DNA of 64,000 nucleotides, from assembly GCA_019912385.1 (NCBI GenBank), contig JAIOIW010000031.1, forward strand, positions 62,001 to 126,000. Direction: 5' to 3'. Below, one piece after another: positions 29,065-38,598 of the stretch. The position numbers and the translations under genes are program-made. The notes under the pieces are model-generated. The model searched no databases. It was not told the DNA's origin and saw nothing but the letters and a program-made list of their open reading frames with translations. The stretch comes from Notoacmeibacter sp. GTDB taxonomy: Bacteria > Pseudomonadota > Alphaproteobacteria > Rhizobiales > Rhizobiaceae. The stretch's first letter is position 1, and the number at the start of each line of letters is the position of its first letter.

Positions 29065-30720
29065 ATGCATCCATTGCTCGTCTTGTTGCACCTGGCCGGC
29101 GCGGTGCTGCTGCTGCTTTGGGCCGTGCGCATGGTGCGCACCGGGGTCGAACGGGCGTTCGGCGCGCGCCTGAAGGAAGCCCTGCGCAAGGTCCGTGGCA
29201 AGAACTTCCGCGCCGCGGTCGTCGGCACCGTCCTGGCCGTCATGCTGCAAAGCTCGACGGCGGTCGGCATATTGGCGGCTGGCTTTGCCGCCAGCGGCGT
29301 TCTTGGTACATCCGCCGGGATCGCGGCATTGCTCGGCGCCGATTTCGGCTCGGCGCTGGTCGTCCAGATCCTGTCGTTCGACCTGTCGCTGCTGATCCCC
29401 GTGCTGATCATCATCGGCGCGAGCCTGTTCCTGCGTTTCGAGGCGAGACCGGTTCGCCAGGTGGGCCGGATCATGGTCGGGATCGCGCTTATCCTGCTGT
29501 CGCTCCAGATGATCGGCCAGGCGACGGAGCCGCTGCGCGACAGCGCTGCATTGCCACAGATCGCATCCTATCTGGCGCGCGATCCGCTGTCCTCGTTTGC
29601 CATTGCCGCAATCGTTGCCTGGTTCGTCCATTCCTCGGTCGCCGCCGTGCTGTTGATCGCCACCTTCGCCGGCCGCGGCGTGCTGCCGCTCGATGCCGCC
29701 TTGCCGATGGTGCTGGGCGCAAATCTCGGCGGTGGCCTGATCGCCGTATGGCTGACCCGCGGCCTGGACGTGGCAGCCCGGCGCATCCCGTTGGCAAACC
29801 TGATCTTTCGCGGCGTGGCCGCGGTGGCGGTGCTGGCGGCCTTGCCCGTTGTCGAACTCCCGCTCGAGCGGCTGGGCGGCGGCGAGGTGCGCCAGCTCAT
29901 CACCTTCCACGTGGTTTTCAACGGCCTGCTGGTTCTTCTTTGCGTGCCGCTCGCGGGGTTGATGGAACGGCTTGTCTCGGTCCTCCTGCCTGAACCACGA
30001 ATGGGAATCTCGGCCAGGCTGGAGCCGGCGAGCGCGCTCGATCGTTCTTCGTTGGGCACGCCGCGGATGGCGCTTGCGAGCGCCACGCGCGAGCTGCTGC
30101 GCATCGGCGGGACGGTCGAACAGATGTTCCGCCCCGTTGTCGACCTGTTTTACAAGGCGTCGAAAGAGGATCTCGACCACATTCGCGGCATGGACAAGCT
30201 GGTGAACAAGGGGCACCGGGAGGTCAAGCTCTACATTGCCGAGGTCAATCGTGGCGAACTGTCGTCGGCCGAAGCGCAACGCGCCATGCGTCTGGTCGAT
30301 TTCGCGGTCAACCTCGAGCACATCGGCGACATCATCGCCAAGACACTGGTTCCGCTGGCCGAGGTCAAGGTGTCCCGATACAAGCGCTTCTCCGACGAGG
30401 GTTGGGGGGAAATCGTAGCGCTGCACGCCCGCGTGCTGTCGAACATGGAACTCGCCTTCAACGTGCTGCTGTCGGAAGACCTGGAATCGTGCCGCCTGCT
30501 CGTGCGCGAAAAGGAAGCGATACGGAGGCTGGAGCGCGAAAGCCATAACCGCCACCTCCAGCGTCTTGGCTCCGGCAAGGCGGAAAGCATCGAGACCAGC
30601 GAAATCCATCTCGAAGTCGTGCGCGCCTTCAAGGAGATCAATTCGCTGCTGGCGACCGCGGCCTATCCGGTCCTGCAGGAAAGCGGCGATCTGCTGGAAA
30701 GCCGGCTGGCACCGCAATAG
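29065..30720 (+). CDS. Na/Pi cotransporter family protein with C-terminal PhoU domain
   Basis: 551 residues. The membrane part has two repeats of the NptA fold with the QSSTA signature (about residues 62-66) and a second VHSSVAAV copy (about 190), and some nine hydrophobic segments. From about residue 340 a soluble PhoU-like helical domain follows. Relatives such as E. coli YjbB move phosphate outward when it is in excess. Here it precedes phnW and phnX, whose last step frees phosphate inside the cell, so an export or Pi-balancing role is plausible; direction cannot be read from sequence. Confidence 0.88.
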   Translation: MHPLLVLLHLAGAVLLLLWAVRMVRTGVERAFGARLKEALRKVRGKNFRAAVVGTVLAVMLQSSTAVGILAAGFAASGVLGTSAGIAALLGADFGSALVVQILSFDLSLLIPVLIIIGASLFLRFEARPVRQVGRIMVGIALILLSLQMIGQATEPLRDSAALPQIASYLARDPLSSFAIAAIVAWFVHSSVAAVLLIATFAGRGVLPLDAALPMVLGANLGGGLIAVWLTRGLDVAARRIPLANLIFRGVAAVAVLAALPVVELPLERLGGGEVRQLITFHVVFNGLLVLLCVPLAGLMERLVSVLLPEPRMGISARLEPASALDRSSLGTPRMALASATRELLRIGGTVEQMFRPVVDLFYKASKEDLDHIRGMDKLVNKGHREVKLYIAEVNRGELSSAEAQRAMRLVDFAVNLEHIGDIIAKTLVPLAEVKVSRYKRFSDEGWGEIVALHARVLSNMELAFNVLLSEDLESCRLLVREKEAIRRLERESHNRHLQRLGSGKAESIETSEIHLEVVRAFKEINSLLATAAYPVLQESGDLLESRLAPQ

Positions 30721-30861
30721 GACGCTGCCAGGCGACGCCGCGACGCCTGCATATGCTGAAACAATTTATGGGTTGATACGAAATAACGATTTTACAAATA
30801 CCTGGGCGCATGGGAAATCCGGGCCACGTTCACCGTTCGAACAAACACAGCGATCCGTGCG

Positions 30862-32052
30862 ATGACCAATCCCAGCGACACCGCGTTTCCACCGCCGGCC
30901 ATGGGCGAGCCCTATTTGCTGACGCCCGGCCCACTGACAACCGCGGCCAGCGTCAAGCAGGCGATGCTTCGCGACTGGGGTTCCTGGGATGGCGATTTCA
31001 GGGCGATGACGGCGGAATTGCGCCGCAAGTTGCTGGCGATCGCCGGAGATGTGGACGGCACCTGCGATTGCGTTCCCCTGCAGGGCAGCGGCACCTTCGC
31101 GGTCGAGGCCATGCTCGGCAGCTTCGTGCCGCGCGACGGCAAGGTGCTGGTGCTGGCCAACGGCGCCTACGGGCTGCGCGCCGCGGAAACGCTGCGCTAT
31201 CTCGGCCGGGCGCATGCGGTGATCGACAAGGGCGATTACCTGCCGCCGCGCGGCGATGAGGTCGCGGCGGCGCTGGCGGCCGATCCGGCCATCACTCATG
31301 TCATTGCGATCCATTGCGAAACCAGTTCGGGCATTCTCAATCCGCTGGGCGAAATCGCGGAAGCGGTCGCCGCGGCAGGTCGCAAGCTCCTGGTCGATTC
31401 CATGAGTGCGTTCGGCGGCGTTGCCTTCGACGTCAACACGATCGCCTTCGAGGCGTTGGTGTCGTCGGCCAACAAGTGCATCGAGGGCGTGCCGGGCTTC
31501 AGCTTCGTGATCGCGCGAAAGGACGCGCTGGAAGCGGCAGCGGGCAACAGCCATTCGCTCAGCCTCGATATCCATGCGCAATGGGCCTACATGAACAAGA
31601 CCGGCCAGTGGCGCTTCACGCCGCCGACCCATGCGGTGGCCGCATTCCTCGAAGCCCTACGCCTGCATGAGATCGAAGGCGGCGTTGCGGGCAGGCGCGC
31701 GCGCTACACCCGCAATCGCGATGTCCTCGTGGCCGGCATGCGGGCGCTCGGCTTCGAGACGCTGCTCAAGGACCAGTGGCTGTCGCCGATCATCGTCACC
31801 TTCTTCAATCCCGCACATCCCGCCTTCGTCTTTACGCGCTTCTACGACCTGATGAAGGAAAAGGGCTTCATCATCTATCCGGGCAAGCTCACCGTGGTCG
31901 ACAGCTTTCGCGTGGGCTGCATCGGGCGGATGGACGAGCACGTGATGCGGCGGGCCGTCGGGGCGGCCGGCGAAGCGCTCTTCGACATGGGCGTCGATGA
32001 TGCCACGCCGCCGGAAGCCGCCATCGCGGAACGCGCCAGGCTGGCGGCCTGA
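30862..32052 (+). CDS. phnW: 2-aminoethylphosphonate--pyruvate transaminase
   Basis: 396 residues of PLP class V. The cofactor lysine is Lys205 in [12 protein letters not shown], and LLTPGPLTT near residue 19 and the VDSMSAFGG segment near 178 match PhnW. It transfers the amino group of 2-aminoethylphosphonate to pyruvate, giving phosphonoacetaldehyde and alanine. The C-terminal tail is about 20 residues longer than usual and alanine-rich. phnX follows 44 bases later. Confidence 0.95.
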   Translation: MTNPSDTAFPPPAMGEPYLLTPGPLTTAASVKQAMLRDWGSWDGDFRAMTAELRRKLLAIAGDVDGTCDCVPLQGSGTFAVEAMLGSFVPRDGKVLVLANGAYGLRAAETLRYLGRAHAVIDKGDYLPPRGDEVAAALAADPAITHVIAIHCETSSGILNPLGEIAEAVAAAGRKLLVDSMSAFGGVAFDVNTIAFEALVSSANKCIEGVPGFSFVIARKDALEAAAGNSHSLSLDIHAQWAYMNKTGQWRFTPPTHAVAAFLEALRLHEIEGGVAGRRARYTRNRDVLVAGMRALGFETLLKDQWLSPIIVTFFNPAHPAFVFTRFYDLMKEKGFIIYPGKLTVVDSFRVGCIGRMDEHVMRRAVGAAGEALFDMGVDDATPPEAAIAERARLAA

Positions 32053-32096
32053 ACAAGATCCACCCAACACCAGGCATTCGAAATCAGGAGAAATTC

Positions 32097-32936
32097 ATGT
32101 CCGACTATGTTTACAGCCGGTCCTATCGCGGCAAGGTCAAGGCAATGATCCTCGACTGGAGCGGCACGACAGCCGACGCCTATGTCGTCGCTCCCGCGGT
32201 TGTTTTCGTCGAGGTCTTTAAGATGCAGGGCGTCGAGATCTCGATGGCCGAAGCGCGCGGACCGATGGGCCTGCGCAAGGACCTGCATATCAAGGCACTG
32301 ACCGAGGATCCGGTGATCCGCGAGCGCTGGAAAGCCGTGAAGGGCGCCTATCCCGGCCAAAGCGATGTCGACGCGATGTTCGCCGATTTCGTGCCGATGC
32401 AGCTTGCCTGTTTGCGGCAGTATTGCACGCTCCTTCCGGGGGTCGCGGAAGTAACGCAGCGGTTGCAGAGCCAGGGCGTCAAGATCGGATCTTCAACGGG
32501 TTTCACCCGCGCCATGGTCGACATCCTGGAGGAAGAGGCGGCGAAGCAGGGCTACCGGCCCGACGCGTCGGTTGCCGGCGACGAGGTCGTTCACGGTGCG
32601 CGGCCGGGGCCGTTCATGGTTTACAAGAACCTCGACATGCTCGGCGTCTATCCGATCCATGCGGTCGTCAAGGTCGATGACACCACATCGGGCGTCGGCG
32701 AAGCGTTGAATGCCGGTTGCTGGGGTGTCGGCGTCGTGCGTTATTCCAACTACATGGATGTCGATACGCCCGAGCAGGGCGCGGCGCTTTCCAGGGACGA
32801 GTTGGCGCGGCGCATGGCCAGGACGCGCGACATCCTCGAAAAGGCGGGCGCCCACTATGTCATCGACAGCCTCGCCGACATCGAGCCGGTGATCGAGGAT
32901 ATCAACCGCCGCCTCGCGCGCGGCGAACGGCCGTGA
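32097..32936 (+). CDS. phnX: phosphonoacetaldehyde hydrolase (phosphonatase)
   Basis: 279 residues of the HAD superfamily. The nucleophile is Asp20 in LDWSGTTAD, where most family members have an alanine instead of Ser22. Lys61 in RGPMGLRKDLHI forms the Schiff base with the substrate. GSSTGFTRAMVD and KVDDTTSGV are the other HAD motifs. It splits phosphonoacetaldehyde to acetaldehyde and phosphate. AGGAG lies just upstream of the start. Confidence 0.95.
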   Translation: MSDYVYSRSYRGKVKAMILDWSGTTADAYVVAPAVVFVEVFKMQGVEISMAEARGPMGLRKDLHIKALTEDPVIRERWKAVKGAYPGQSDVDAMFADFVPMQLACLRQYCTLLPGVAEVTQRLQSQGVKIGSSTGFTRAMVDILEEEAAKQGYRPDASVAGDEVVHGARPGPFMVYKNLDMLGVYPIHAVVKVDDTTSGVGEALNAGCWGVGVVRYSNYMDVDTPEQGAALSRDELARRMARTRDILEKAGAHYVIDSLADIEPVIEDINRRLARGERP

Positions 32937-33013
32937 TCCTGTATCTGCTGCCAGGGAGATAGGTGTTTGGCGGTGTTCGCGATCCGGTGCCGGAAAGCAA
33001 GGGTGCTCGTTAG

Positions 33014-33853
33014 GTGAGTTCCTTCGCCCTTGCCCTGGTGCTGGTCGCGGCCCTGCTGCACGCTTTGTGGAACGCGTTGGTCAAGGGCGCGGCGGATCGC
33101 GCGCTGACCATGGGGCTGATCAATTTCGGCCACGGGCTGCTCGGCCTGGTCCTCGTGTTTGCCTTCCTGCCGCCGGCGGCGGAAAGCTGGCCGTTCATCG
33201 CCGCTTCCACGCTGATCCATTTCTTCTACTACGGCTTCCTGGTCGTCGCCTACCGGCATGGAGACCTGAGCCAGGTCTATCCCATCGCGCGCGGTGTGGC
33301 GCCGATCATGGTCGCGCTCGGCGCGCAAACCTTTGCCGGAGAGGTGCTTCCGTGGGGCGCTTGGGCGGGTATCCTGATGGTCTCTGCCGGCATCGTGCTG
33401 CTGCTGTTCGGAAAAAAGCAGTTCCGCGCCAGCGGAAAGGCGGTGGCCGCCGCGCTGATGACCGGCGTCACCATTGCCGCCTATTCGGTGGTTGACGGCA
33501 TGGGCGTGCGGGTCTCGGTCAATCCGATCGGTTATATCGGCTGGTTGTTCCTGCTCGAATGCATCGCGGGTCTGGGCTTCTTGTACGTGCGCCGCCATGC
33601 TTTAGGGACGACGAGCGCACGTACCTGGGCCGTCGGGATCGCCGGCGGAGTGATTTCGGCGCTGGCCTATGGGCTGGCGATCTATGCCAAGCAGTTCGCC
33701 ACACTGGGCTCGGTATCCGCCGTGCGCGAGTCGAGCGTCATCATCGCAGCGCTGATCGGCGTATTGTGGTTCGGCGAAAGGCCGTGGAAGGACCGCCTTG
33801 TCGCCGCCCTTGTCGTTGCCGCCGGGGTCGTCGTGCTGGCAGCATCGCACTGA
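33014..33853 (+). CDS. DMT/EamA-family membrane protein linked to phosphonate use
   Basis: 279 residues with ten predicted membrane segments in two EamA repeats, including HALWNALVKGA near the start and FFYYGFLVVAYRHGDLSQVYPIARG near residue 72. Proteins of this type recur beside phosphonatase genes and have been named phosphonate-utilization-associated membrane protein. Substrate is unknown; uptake of aminoethylphosphonate or efflux of a product are both possible. The start is GTG at 33014 with AAGGG about ten bases upstream. Confidence 0.82.
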   Translation: MSSFALALVLVAALLHALWNALVKGAADRALTMGLINFGHGLLGLVLVFAFLPPAAESWPFIAASTLIHFFYYGFLVVAYRHGDLSQVYPIARGVAPIMVALGAQTFAGEVLPWGAWAGILMVSAGIVLLLFGKKQFRASGKAVAAALMTGVTIAAYSVVDGMGVRVSVNPIGYIGWLFLLECIAGLGFLYVRRHALGTTSARTWAVGIAGGVISALAYGLAIYAKQFATLGSVSAVRESSVIIAALIGVLWFGERPWKDRLVAALVVAAGVVVLAASH

Positions 33854-33861
33854 CTCTGCGG

Positions 33862-35367
33862 TCAGTCTCCGATGGCGATGCCCGTCAGCCGCCGGTCGCG
33901 CCGCTCGGTCATGCGGTCGATCAGCTTGTGGGCAAGCCTGGAAACCTCGCCGGCGCAAGCCGGATCACCCGCCAGATCGATTGTTTCGTTCGGGTCTGCC
34001 GCCAGATCGAACAGCATGGGCGCCACCCCGCCGGCGAAATGGACGTATTTCCAGCGCGCCTCGCGCAGGATCGAGGCGTGACAGCGATTGGCGCCAAGCG
34101 ACCAGGCCTGCTGGAAACGCGTCGGATGCTCGGGGTGGGCGAGATCGATTTCCAGGAAGGCGGCGTCGCGCCAGTCGGGATTGTCGCCCGCGGTGAAGGG
34201 CAGGAGGGAGTGTCCGTCCATCGCCGGCGGCGGTTCACGTCTGGCAAAGGCAAGGATTGTCGGTGCGAGGTCAACCGACTCGGTCAGCGCTTCGATGCGG
34301 CGGCCATCCGCCTTGCCCGCGGGATCGCGGATGACGAGCGGGACGCGGTAAGCGGATTCGAACACGCTTTCCTTGCCCCACATGCCCTTGTCGCCCAGCA
34401 TCTCGCCGTGGTCGGAGGTAAGGATGACCAGTGTGTTCTCCGTTTGCCCGGTCTCGTCGAGCCAGTCGAGCAGACGGCCGATATGACGGTCAACCTCGGC
34501 GGTCAGGCCGCAATAGACCGCGCGAAGTTGCGCGGCCGTCTCGCCGGTCATCGCTGCGCAGTCGCCGTCGAATCCCCAGTAGAGCCCGGCATTCGAGGGG
34601 GCTGAAAACCACGCGTTGACAAAGGGGTGGTCCGGAGAGGCCCTGTTCGGCGCGGGCAGGGTGGCCGGATCGACCATCGTGTTGAAGGGCGCTGGCGCAA
34701 CCAGCGGCGGGTGCGGGCGGATATAGGTGACGTGGGCGAACCAGGGCCGGTTGCGCCGCACGTCAAGCGCCTGGATCGTCCGGTTCGTCAGATAGGCGGT
34801 GTCGCTTTCTTCGGCCGAGTAAATCGCGGGATCGGTGATCCGCGGCAGGTTATGCCCGGAAGCGGCAACCGGGCGGAACAGGTCGGGCACCTTGCCGGCG
34901 AATTCGCGGCCGATGTCGTGGCCGCGGCTTCTCAGCCAGGCCGGCCATTCGAGACCGGCTTCGAGGCGCATCTCCACCAGTTCGCGAAAACCGGGCGCCA
35001 CGCCTTCGTAGATCGAAAGGTCGGGGTCCTCCGGGTCCATCCCGGTCGGGTCCGGCGTCGTGTCGGTGTAGCCGAACAGCAGCGGTTCGTAACCGGCCTT
35101 GCGCATCTCGGTGCCGATGGTCGCGTGGTGGCGGGCGAGCGGCGCACCGTTGCGCACCGAACGGTGGTTCATCGCATAGAGCCCGGTAAGCAGGCTGGCG
35201 CGGGCAGGGCCACAGGGAACGGTTACCGTGAAATGGTTGGCGAACGAGACGCCCTGGTTGGCCAGCCGGTCGATATTCGGCGTCGGCACATGGGCAGCCA
35301 ACGCGCCGTCGATCAGGTCGGCGCTGAGCTGGTCGACGGTGATGAAGAGGATGTTTCCGCGCGCCAT
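33862..35367 (-). CDS. sulfatase-superfamily phosphonate monoester hydrolase / phosphodiesterase
   Basis: 501 residues, no signal peptide, so cytoplasmic. Metal ligands Asp12-Gln13 open the alkaline-phosphatase fold. The sulfatase motif is Cys52-Gly-Pro-Ala-Arg followed by LLTGLYAMNHR, and LTSDHGEMLGDKG supplies the second metal site. The CGPAR form and overall layout match rhizobial phosphonate monoester hydrolases, which use a formylglycine made from this cysteine and also cleave phosphodiesters and some sulfate esters. The gene starts one base after the last ABC-transporter gene, so its substrate is probably what that transporter imports. Confidence 0.85.
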   Translation of the reverse strand: MARGNILFITVDQLSADLIDGALAAHVPTPNIDRLANQGVSFANHFTVTVPCGPARASLLTGLYAMNHRSVRNGAPLARHHATIGTEMRKAGYEPLLFGYTDTTPDPTGMDPEDPDLSIYEGVAPGFRELVEMRLEAGLEWPAWLRSRGHDIGREFAGKVPDLFRPVAASGHNLPRITDPAIYSAEESDTAYLTNRTIQALDVRRNRPWFAHVTYIRPHPPLVAPAPFNTMVDPATLPAPNRASPDHPFVNAWFSAPSNAGLYWGFDGDCAAMTGETAAQLRAVYCGLTAEVDRHIGRLLDWLDETGQTENTLVILTSDHGEMLGDKGMWGKESVFESAYRVPLVIRDPAGKADGRRIEALTESVDLAPTILAFARREPPPAMDGHSLLPFTAGDNPDWRDAAFLEIDLAHPEHPTRFQQAWSLGANRCHASILREARWKYVHFAGGVAPMLFDLAADPNETIDLAGDPACAGEVSRLAHKLIDRMTERRDRRLTGIAIGD

Positions 35368-35368
35368 A

Positions 35369-36397
35369 TCATTTAGCCGCCGTTGCGGCCGATCCGTAGT
35401 GCTGGGTGAAGTCGAACTCCTCGGCGAAATGGCACGAGGCGAAGTGGCCGGGGCCCATCTCGCGCAGTTCGGGCACGTCGGTGCGGCACCTGTCGCGGGC
35501 AAACCGGCAGCGGGTGTGGAACCTGCAGCCCGGCGGCGGATTGGTGGGCGAGGGAATTTCGCCCTCCAGCTTGTCGGTTTCGCCCCGCTCGTCGGGGTCG
35601 AGCGAGGGGATCGCCGACAGCAACGCGCTGGTGTAGGGGTGGCGCGGACGGGAGAACAGCGCGCGTGTCGGCGCTGTCTCGACAAGCCTTCCCAGATACA
35701 TCACCGCCACATGATCGCAAACATGGGCGACGACCGAAAGGTCGTGGCTGATGAACAGGAAGGAGATGCCCATGTCGCGCTGGATCTGCTTGAGCAGGTT
35801 CAAGACGTCGGCCTGGATCGAGACGTCGAGTGCGGCAACGCTCTCATCGGCGACAATGAAGCGCGGACCGGAGACAAGCGCGCGCGCAATCGATATGCGC
35901 TGGCGCTGCCCGCCGGAAAAGGCATGCGGAAAGCGCCGGAGGTGCTCCAGGTTGAGCCGGCATTTCGCGGCGATCTCGCGCACCCGCGCATCCGTCTCCT
36001 CGCGCGTCCTCGTCAGGCCCATCACTTCCAGCGGCTCGGCAATGATGTCGCGTACTGTCATGCGCGGAGAGAGCGCCGCATAGGGGTCCTGGAAGATGAG
36101 CTGCGCGCGCTTGCGGTAGTCCTTCAATTCCGCCTTGGTGACATTGGCGAGGTCGTAGGAAACCTCGTCGTCGGTGTAGTTCACGTGGCCGCCGGTAATC
36201 GGCGCCGCCTTCAGGATGGCGCGCCCGAGCGTCGTCTTGCCGGAACCAGACTCGCCGACCAGGCCAAAGAAGTTGCCGCGCTCGATCTCGATGGAAACGT
36301 CCTCGACGGCGTTGAGGGACACTCCCTTGCCCAGCAGGCTGTGGCCGATCCGGTAGGTGACCGTGAGATTGCGCGCAGAGATGACCGGCGTGCTCAT
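35369..36397 (-). CDS. oligopeptide-type ABC transporter ATP-binding protein (OppF/DppF-like)
   Basis: 342 residues with Walker [12 protein letters not shown] near 49, signature [15 protein letters not shown] near 162, Walker [13 protein letters not shown] near 182 and the OppF C-terminal extension with the cysteine set [14 protein letters not shown]. It powers import together with the preceding ATPase. Start and stop are tightly packed: four-base overlap with the upstream ATPase gene and one base before the hydrolase gene. Confidence 0.93.
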   Translation of the reverse strand: MSTPVISARNLTVTYRIGHSLLGKGVSLNAVEDVSIEIERGNFFGLVGESGSGKTTLGRAILKAAPITGGHVNYTDDEVSYDLANVTKAELKDYRKRAQLIFQDPYAALSPRMTVRDIIAEPLEVMGLTRTREETDARVREIAAKCRLNLEHLRRFPHAFSGGQRQRISIARALVSGPRFIVADESVAALDVSIQADVLNLLKQIQRDMGISFLFISHDLSVVAHVCDHVAVMYLGRLVETAPTRALFSRPRHPYTSALLSAIPSLDPDERGETDKLEGEIPSPTNPPPGCRFHTRCRFARDRCRTDVPELREMGPGHFASCHFAEEFDFTQHYGSAATAAK

Positions 36398-37401
36398 GTT
36401 TTTGCCCCCCGGTTTCGCGCCACTAGGTGGCAGGCAGCCATTCGTCCGGTCTCGTCTTGCATCAGTTGCGGTATCTCGGCCAGGCAGGGCTCGCCGAACA
36501 TGACGGGGCAGCGGGTGTTGAACACACAGCCAGACGGGCGATCGAGCGGCGAGGGGATGTCGCCCGGCACCGGGGTCAGTTCGGAATCGAGGTCTTCCAG
36601 CTTTGGCAGCGCGTTGAGCAGGCCGCGCGTATAGGGGTGGTGGGGATCGCGGATTACCTGGCGCACCGGACCGGTCTCGATGATCCTGCCGAGATACATC
36701 ACGGCTACCCGGTCGGCGGTTTGCGCGATGACGCCGAGATCGTGGGTGATGAACAGGATCGCCATGCCGAACTCGGCAACCAGGTCCTTCATCAGGGCGA
36801 TGACCTGGGCCTGGATGGTAACGTCGAGTGCCGTCGTCGGCTCGTCGGCGATCAGCAGTTTCGGCCGGGTGGAGAGCGCCATGGCGATCATCGCGCGCTG
36901 GCGCATACCGCCGGAGAATTCGAACGAATACTGGTTGAAACGGCGGGCGGGTTCGGGGATTCCGACGCGAGCCAGCATCTCGATCGAAAGTTCCTTTGCT
37001 TCCACCCTGGTCATCGAGGAATGGATCAGCAATTGTTCGACCATCTGGTCGCCGATCGTGATCGCTGGCGCGAAGCTCGCCATCGGCTCCTGGAAAATCA
37101 TGGAGATCGCGCCGCCGCGCACGATCCGCATGTCGCGGTCGCGCTTGAGTGCCAGCACCTCCACGCCCTGGTCGTCGAGGTTGAGGGTGATGCGGCTTTC
37201 GTCAGCGTAGCGCGTGTTGCCGGCATTGAGCCGCATCAGCGCCTTGGCGGTGACCGATTTGCCGGAGCCGCTCTCTCCGACGAGGCCCAGCACCTCGCCC
37301 GGCGCAATGTCGAGGGAGACGTTCTCGACGGCGGTAACCAGACCTTCTTCGGTTCTGAACCGGACTGTCAGATCCTTTACTGAAATCAATGGCTTGGTCA
37401 T
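36394..37401 (-). CDS. oligopeptide-type ABC transporter ATP-binding protein (OppD/DppD-like)
   Basis: 335 residues. Walker A is GESGSGKSVTAKA near 39, the signature FSGGMRQRAMIAMAL near 163, Walker B LLIADEPTTALD near 181, and the C-terminal cysteine motif CVFNTRCPVMFGEPC is typical of OppD/DppD. A much longer frame runs upstream, but that part is the permease gene in another frame. The ATG at 37401 overlaps the permease stop. Confidence 0.93.
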   Translation of the reverse strand: MTKPLISVKDLTVRFRTEEGLVTAVENVSLDIAPGEVLGLVGESGSGKSVTAKALMRLNAGNTRYADESRITLNLDDQGVEVLALKRDRDMRIVRGGAISMIFQEPMASFAPAITIGDQMVEQLLIHSSMTRVEAKELSIEMLARVGIPEPARRFNQYSFEFSGGMRQRAMIAMALSTRPKLLIADEPTTALDVTIQAQVIALMKDLVAEFGMAILFITHDLGVIAQTADRVAVMYLGRIIETGPVRQVIRDPHHPYTRGLLNALPKLEDLDSELTPVPGDIPSPLDRPSGCVFNTRCPVMFGEPCLAEIPQLMQDETGRMAACHLVARNRGAKT

Positions 37402-38594
37402 TTCTTGGTTCCCGAATAGGGATCCGCCGCGTCGCGCAGGCCGTCGCCCACCCACACGAAGGCCAGCACCAGCGCGATAAAGAAGATGACCGGGATGAAA
37501 TACCACTGGTAGTTCAGCAGCACGTCGGCCTGGCTGACATTCTGCATCAGCGCGCCGAGCGAATTGACCGGATCCTTCAACCCGAGCCCGATGAAGGAGA
37601 GCGCGGTCTCGGAGCGCACCATGTAGGGAAACGAGATCATCAGGTCGACGATGATGTAGCTGGTGAAGCTCGGCAGCAGGTGGCGGCGGATGACATGCGA
37701 CGACGATGCGCCGCAAAGTTCGGCCGCCAGCACGTATTCCTGACTGCGCTCGGTCAGCAGATGGGTGCGGATGCGCCGGGCAAGCGTCGGCCAGCCGATG
37801 AAGCCGAGAATGATGGAGATGAAGAAAAAGCGCGTCTCCGAACTCCAGTGATCGGGCATGAAGGCGGCGAGCGCCATGAACAAGGGGATCGGCGGCACGG
37901 TGCGAATGGCATCCGTGATCATCTGCAGGATGGAATCGATCCAGCCGCCGAAATAGCCCGCCACGCCGCCGATTATCAGTGCAAGCACGAAGGAAATGAA
38001 CACGCCGAGCGTGCCGACGGCCAGCGACGTCCAGATGGCGTGCAGAGTGCGCGAAAAGATGTCCTTGCCGCTGCCGTCGGTGCCGAACAGGTGGATCTTG
38101 CCGCCTTCGACCCCGAACAGGTGGCGGTCGGTAGTCAGCGCCTGAAGATTGACGTCGAACCAGTCGCCCGGCAGGTCCCAACCGATGTCGATGAAGCTGT
38201 AGCTCCAGTCCCTGACGAAGAAATGGACGTAGAGGCGCTTGTCGCGGTTTTCCGTCACCACCCAGCGGAAATTGGTCTTGATGGAGCGCGTCCTCTCGGT
38301 GGCATAGATGAAGGGCCGGGCCGAAAAGCCGTTTTCGTCCCAGAATTTGGGGATTTGCGGCGCACCGTTTTCATATTGCGTATCGCGCCCGGCAATCGTC
38401 GGATTATAGGGCGACAGGAACGGCGCGAAGAAACCCATCAGGACCATGATGACCAGTGCCCAAAGCGCGATCATGGCCGAGCGGCTGGATCTGAATCGCG
38501 CCCAGATGAGCTGGCCCTGGGAAGCGGTGAAGTAGGCTTCCTTGGCTTCCTGGTTGACGCCTGCCACCGACTTGTCTTTTCGAAACCATGCCAT
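37398..38594 (-). CDS. oligopeptide-type ABC transporter permease (OppC-like) with large insertion
   Basis: 398 residues, about 100 more than a standard OppC. After the first membrane helix (about 40-60) comes a long hydrophilic, aromatic-rich segment (about 65-175) predicted to be periplasmic. The usual five-helix core then follows with the EAA loop at EYVLAAELCGASSSHVIRRHLLP. The insertion resembles that of long oligopeptide-type permeases and may shape substrate choice. The gene starts four bases after the OppB-like gene. Confidence 0.9.
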   Translation of the reverse strand: MAWFRKDKSVAGVNQEAKEAYFTASQGQLIWARFRSSRSAMIALWALVIMVLMGFFAPFLSPYNPTIAGRDTQYENGAPQIPKFWDENGFSARPFIYATERTRSIKTNFRWVVTENRDKRLYVHFFVRDWSYSFIDIGWDLPGDWFDVNLQALTTDRHLFGVEGGKIHLFGTDGSGKDIFSRTLHAIWTSLAVGTLGVFISFVLALIIGGVAGYFGGWIDSILQMITDAIRTVPPIPLFMALAAFMPDHWSSETRFFFISIILGFIGWPTLARRIRTHLLTERSQEYVLAAELCGASSSHVIRRHLLPSFTSYIIVDLMISFPYMVRSETALSFIGLGLKDPVNSLGALMQNVSQADVLLNYQWYFIPVIFFIALVLAFVWVGDGLRDAADPYSGTKK

Positions 38595-38598
38595 GGCG

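Noticed and set aside
28786-30717. Very long minus-strand frame opposite the Na/Pi-family gene
   Set aside because: Composition is dominated by Gln, Arg, His and Asp with no domain pattern, and the plus strand carries a well-defined transporter with PhoU domain.
36394-38181. Single fused permease-ATPase protein
   Set aside because: The frame is open upstream of the ATPase only as a shadow of the permease gene; the conserved ATPase starts at ATG 37401, overlapping the permease stop.
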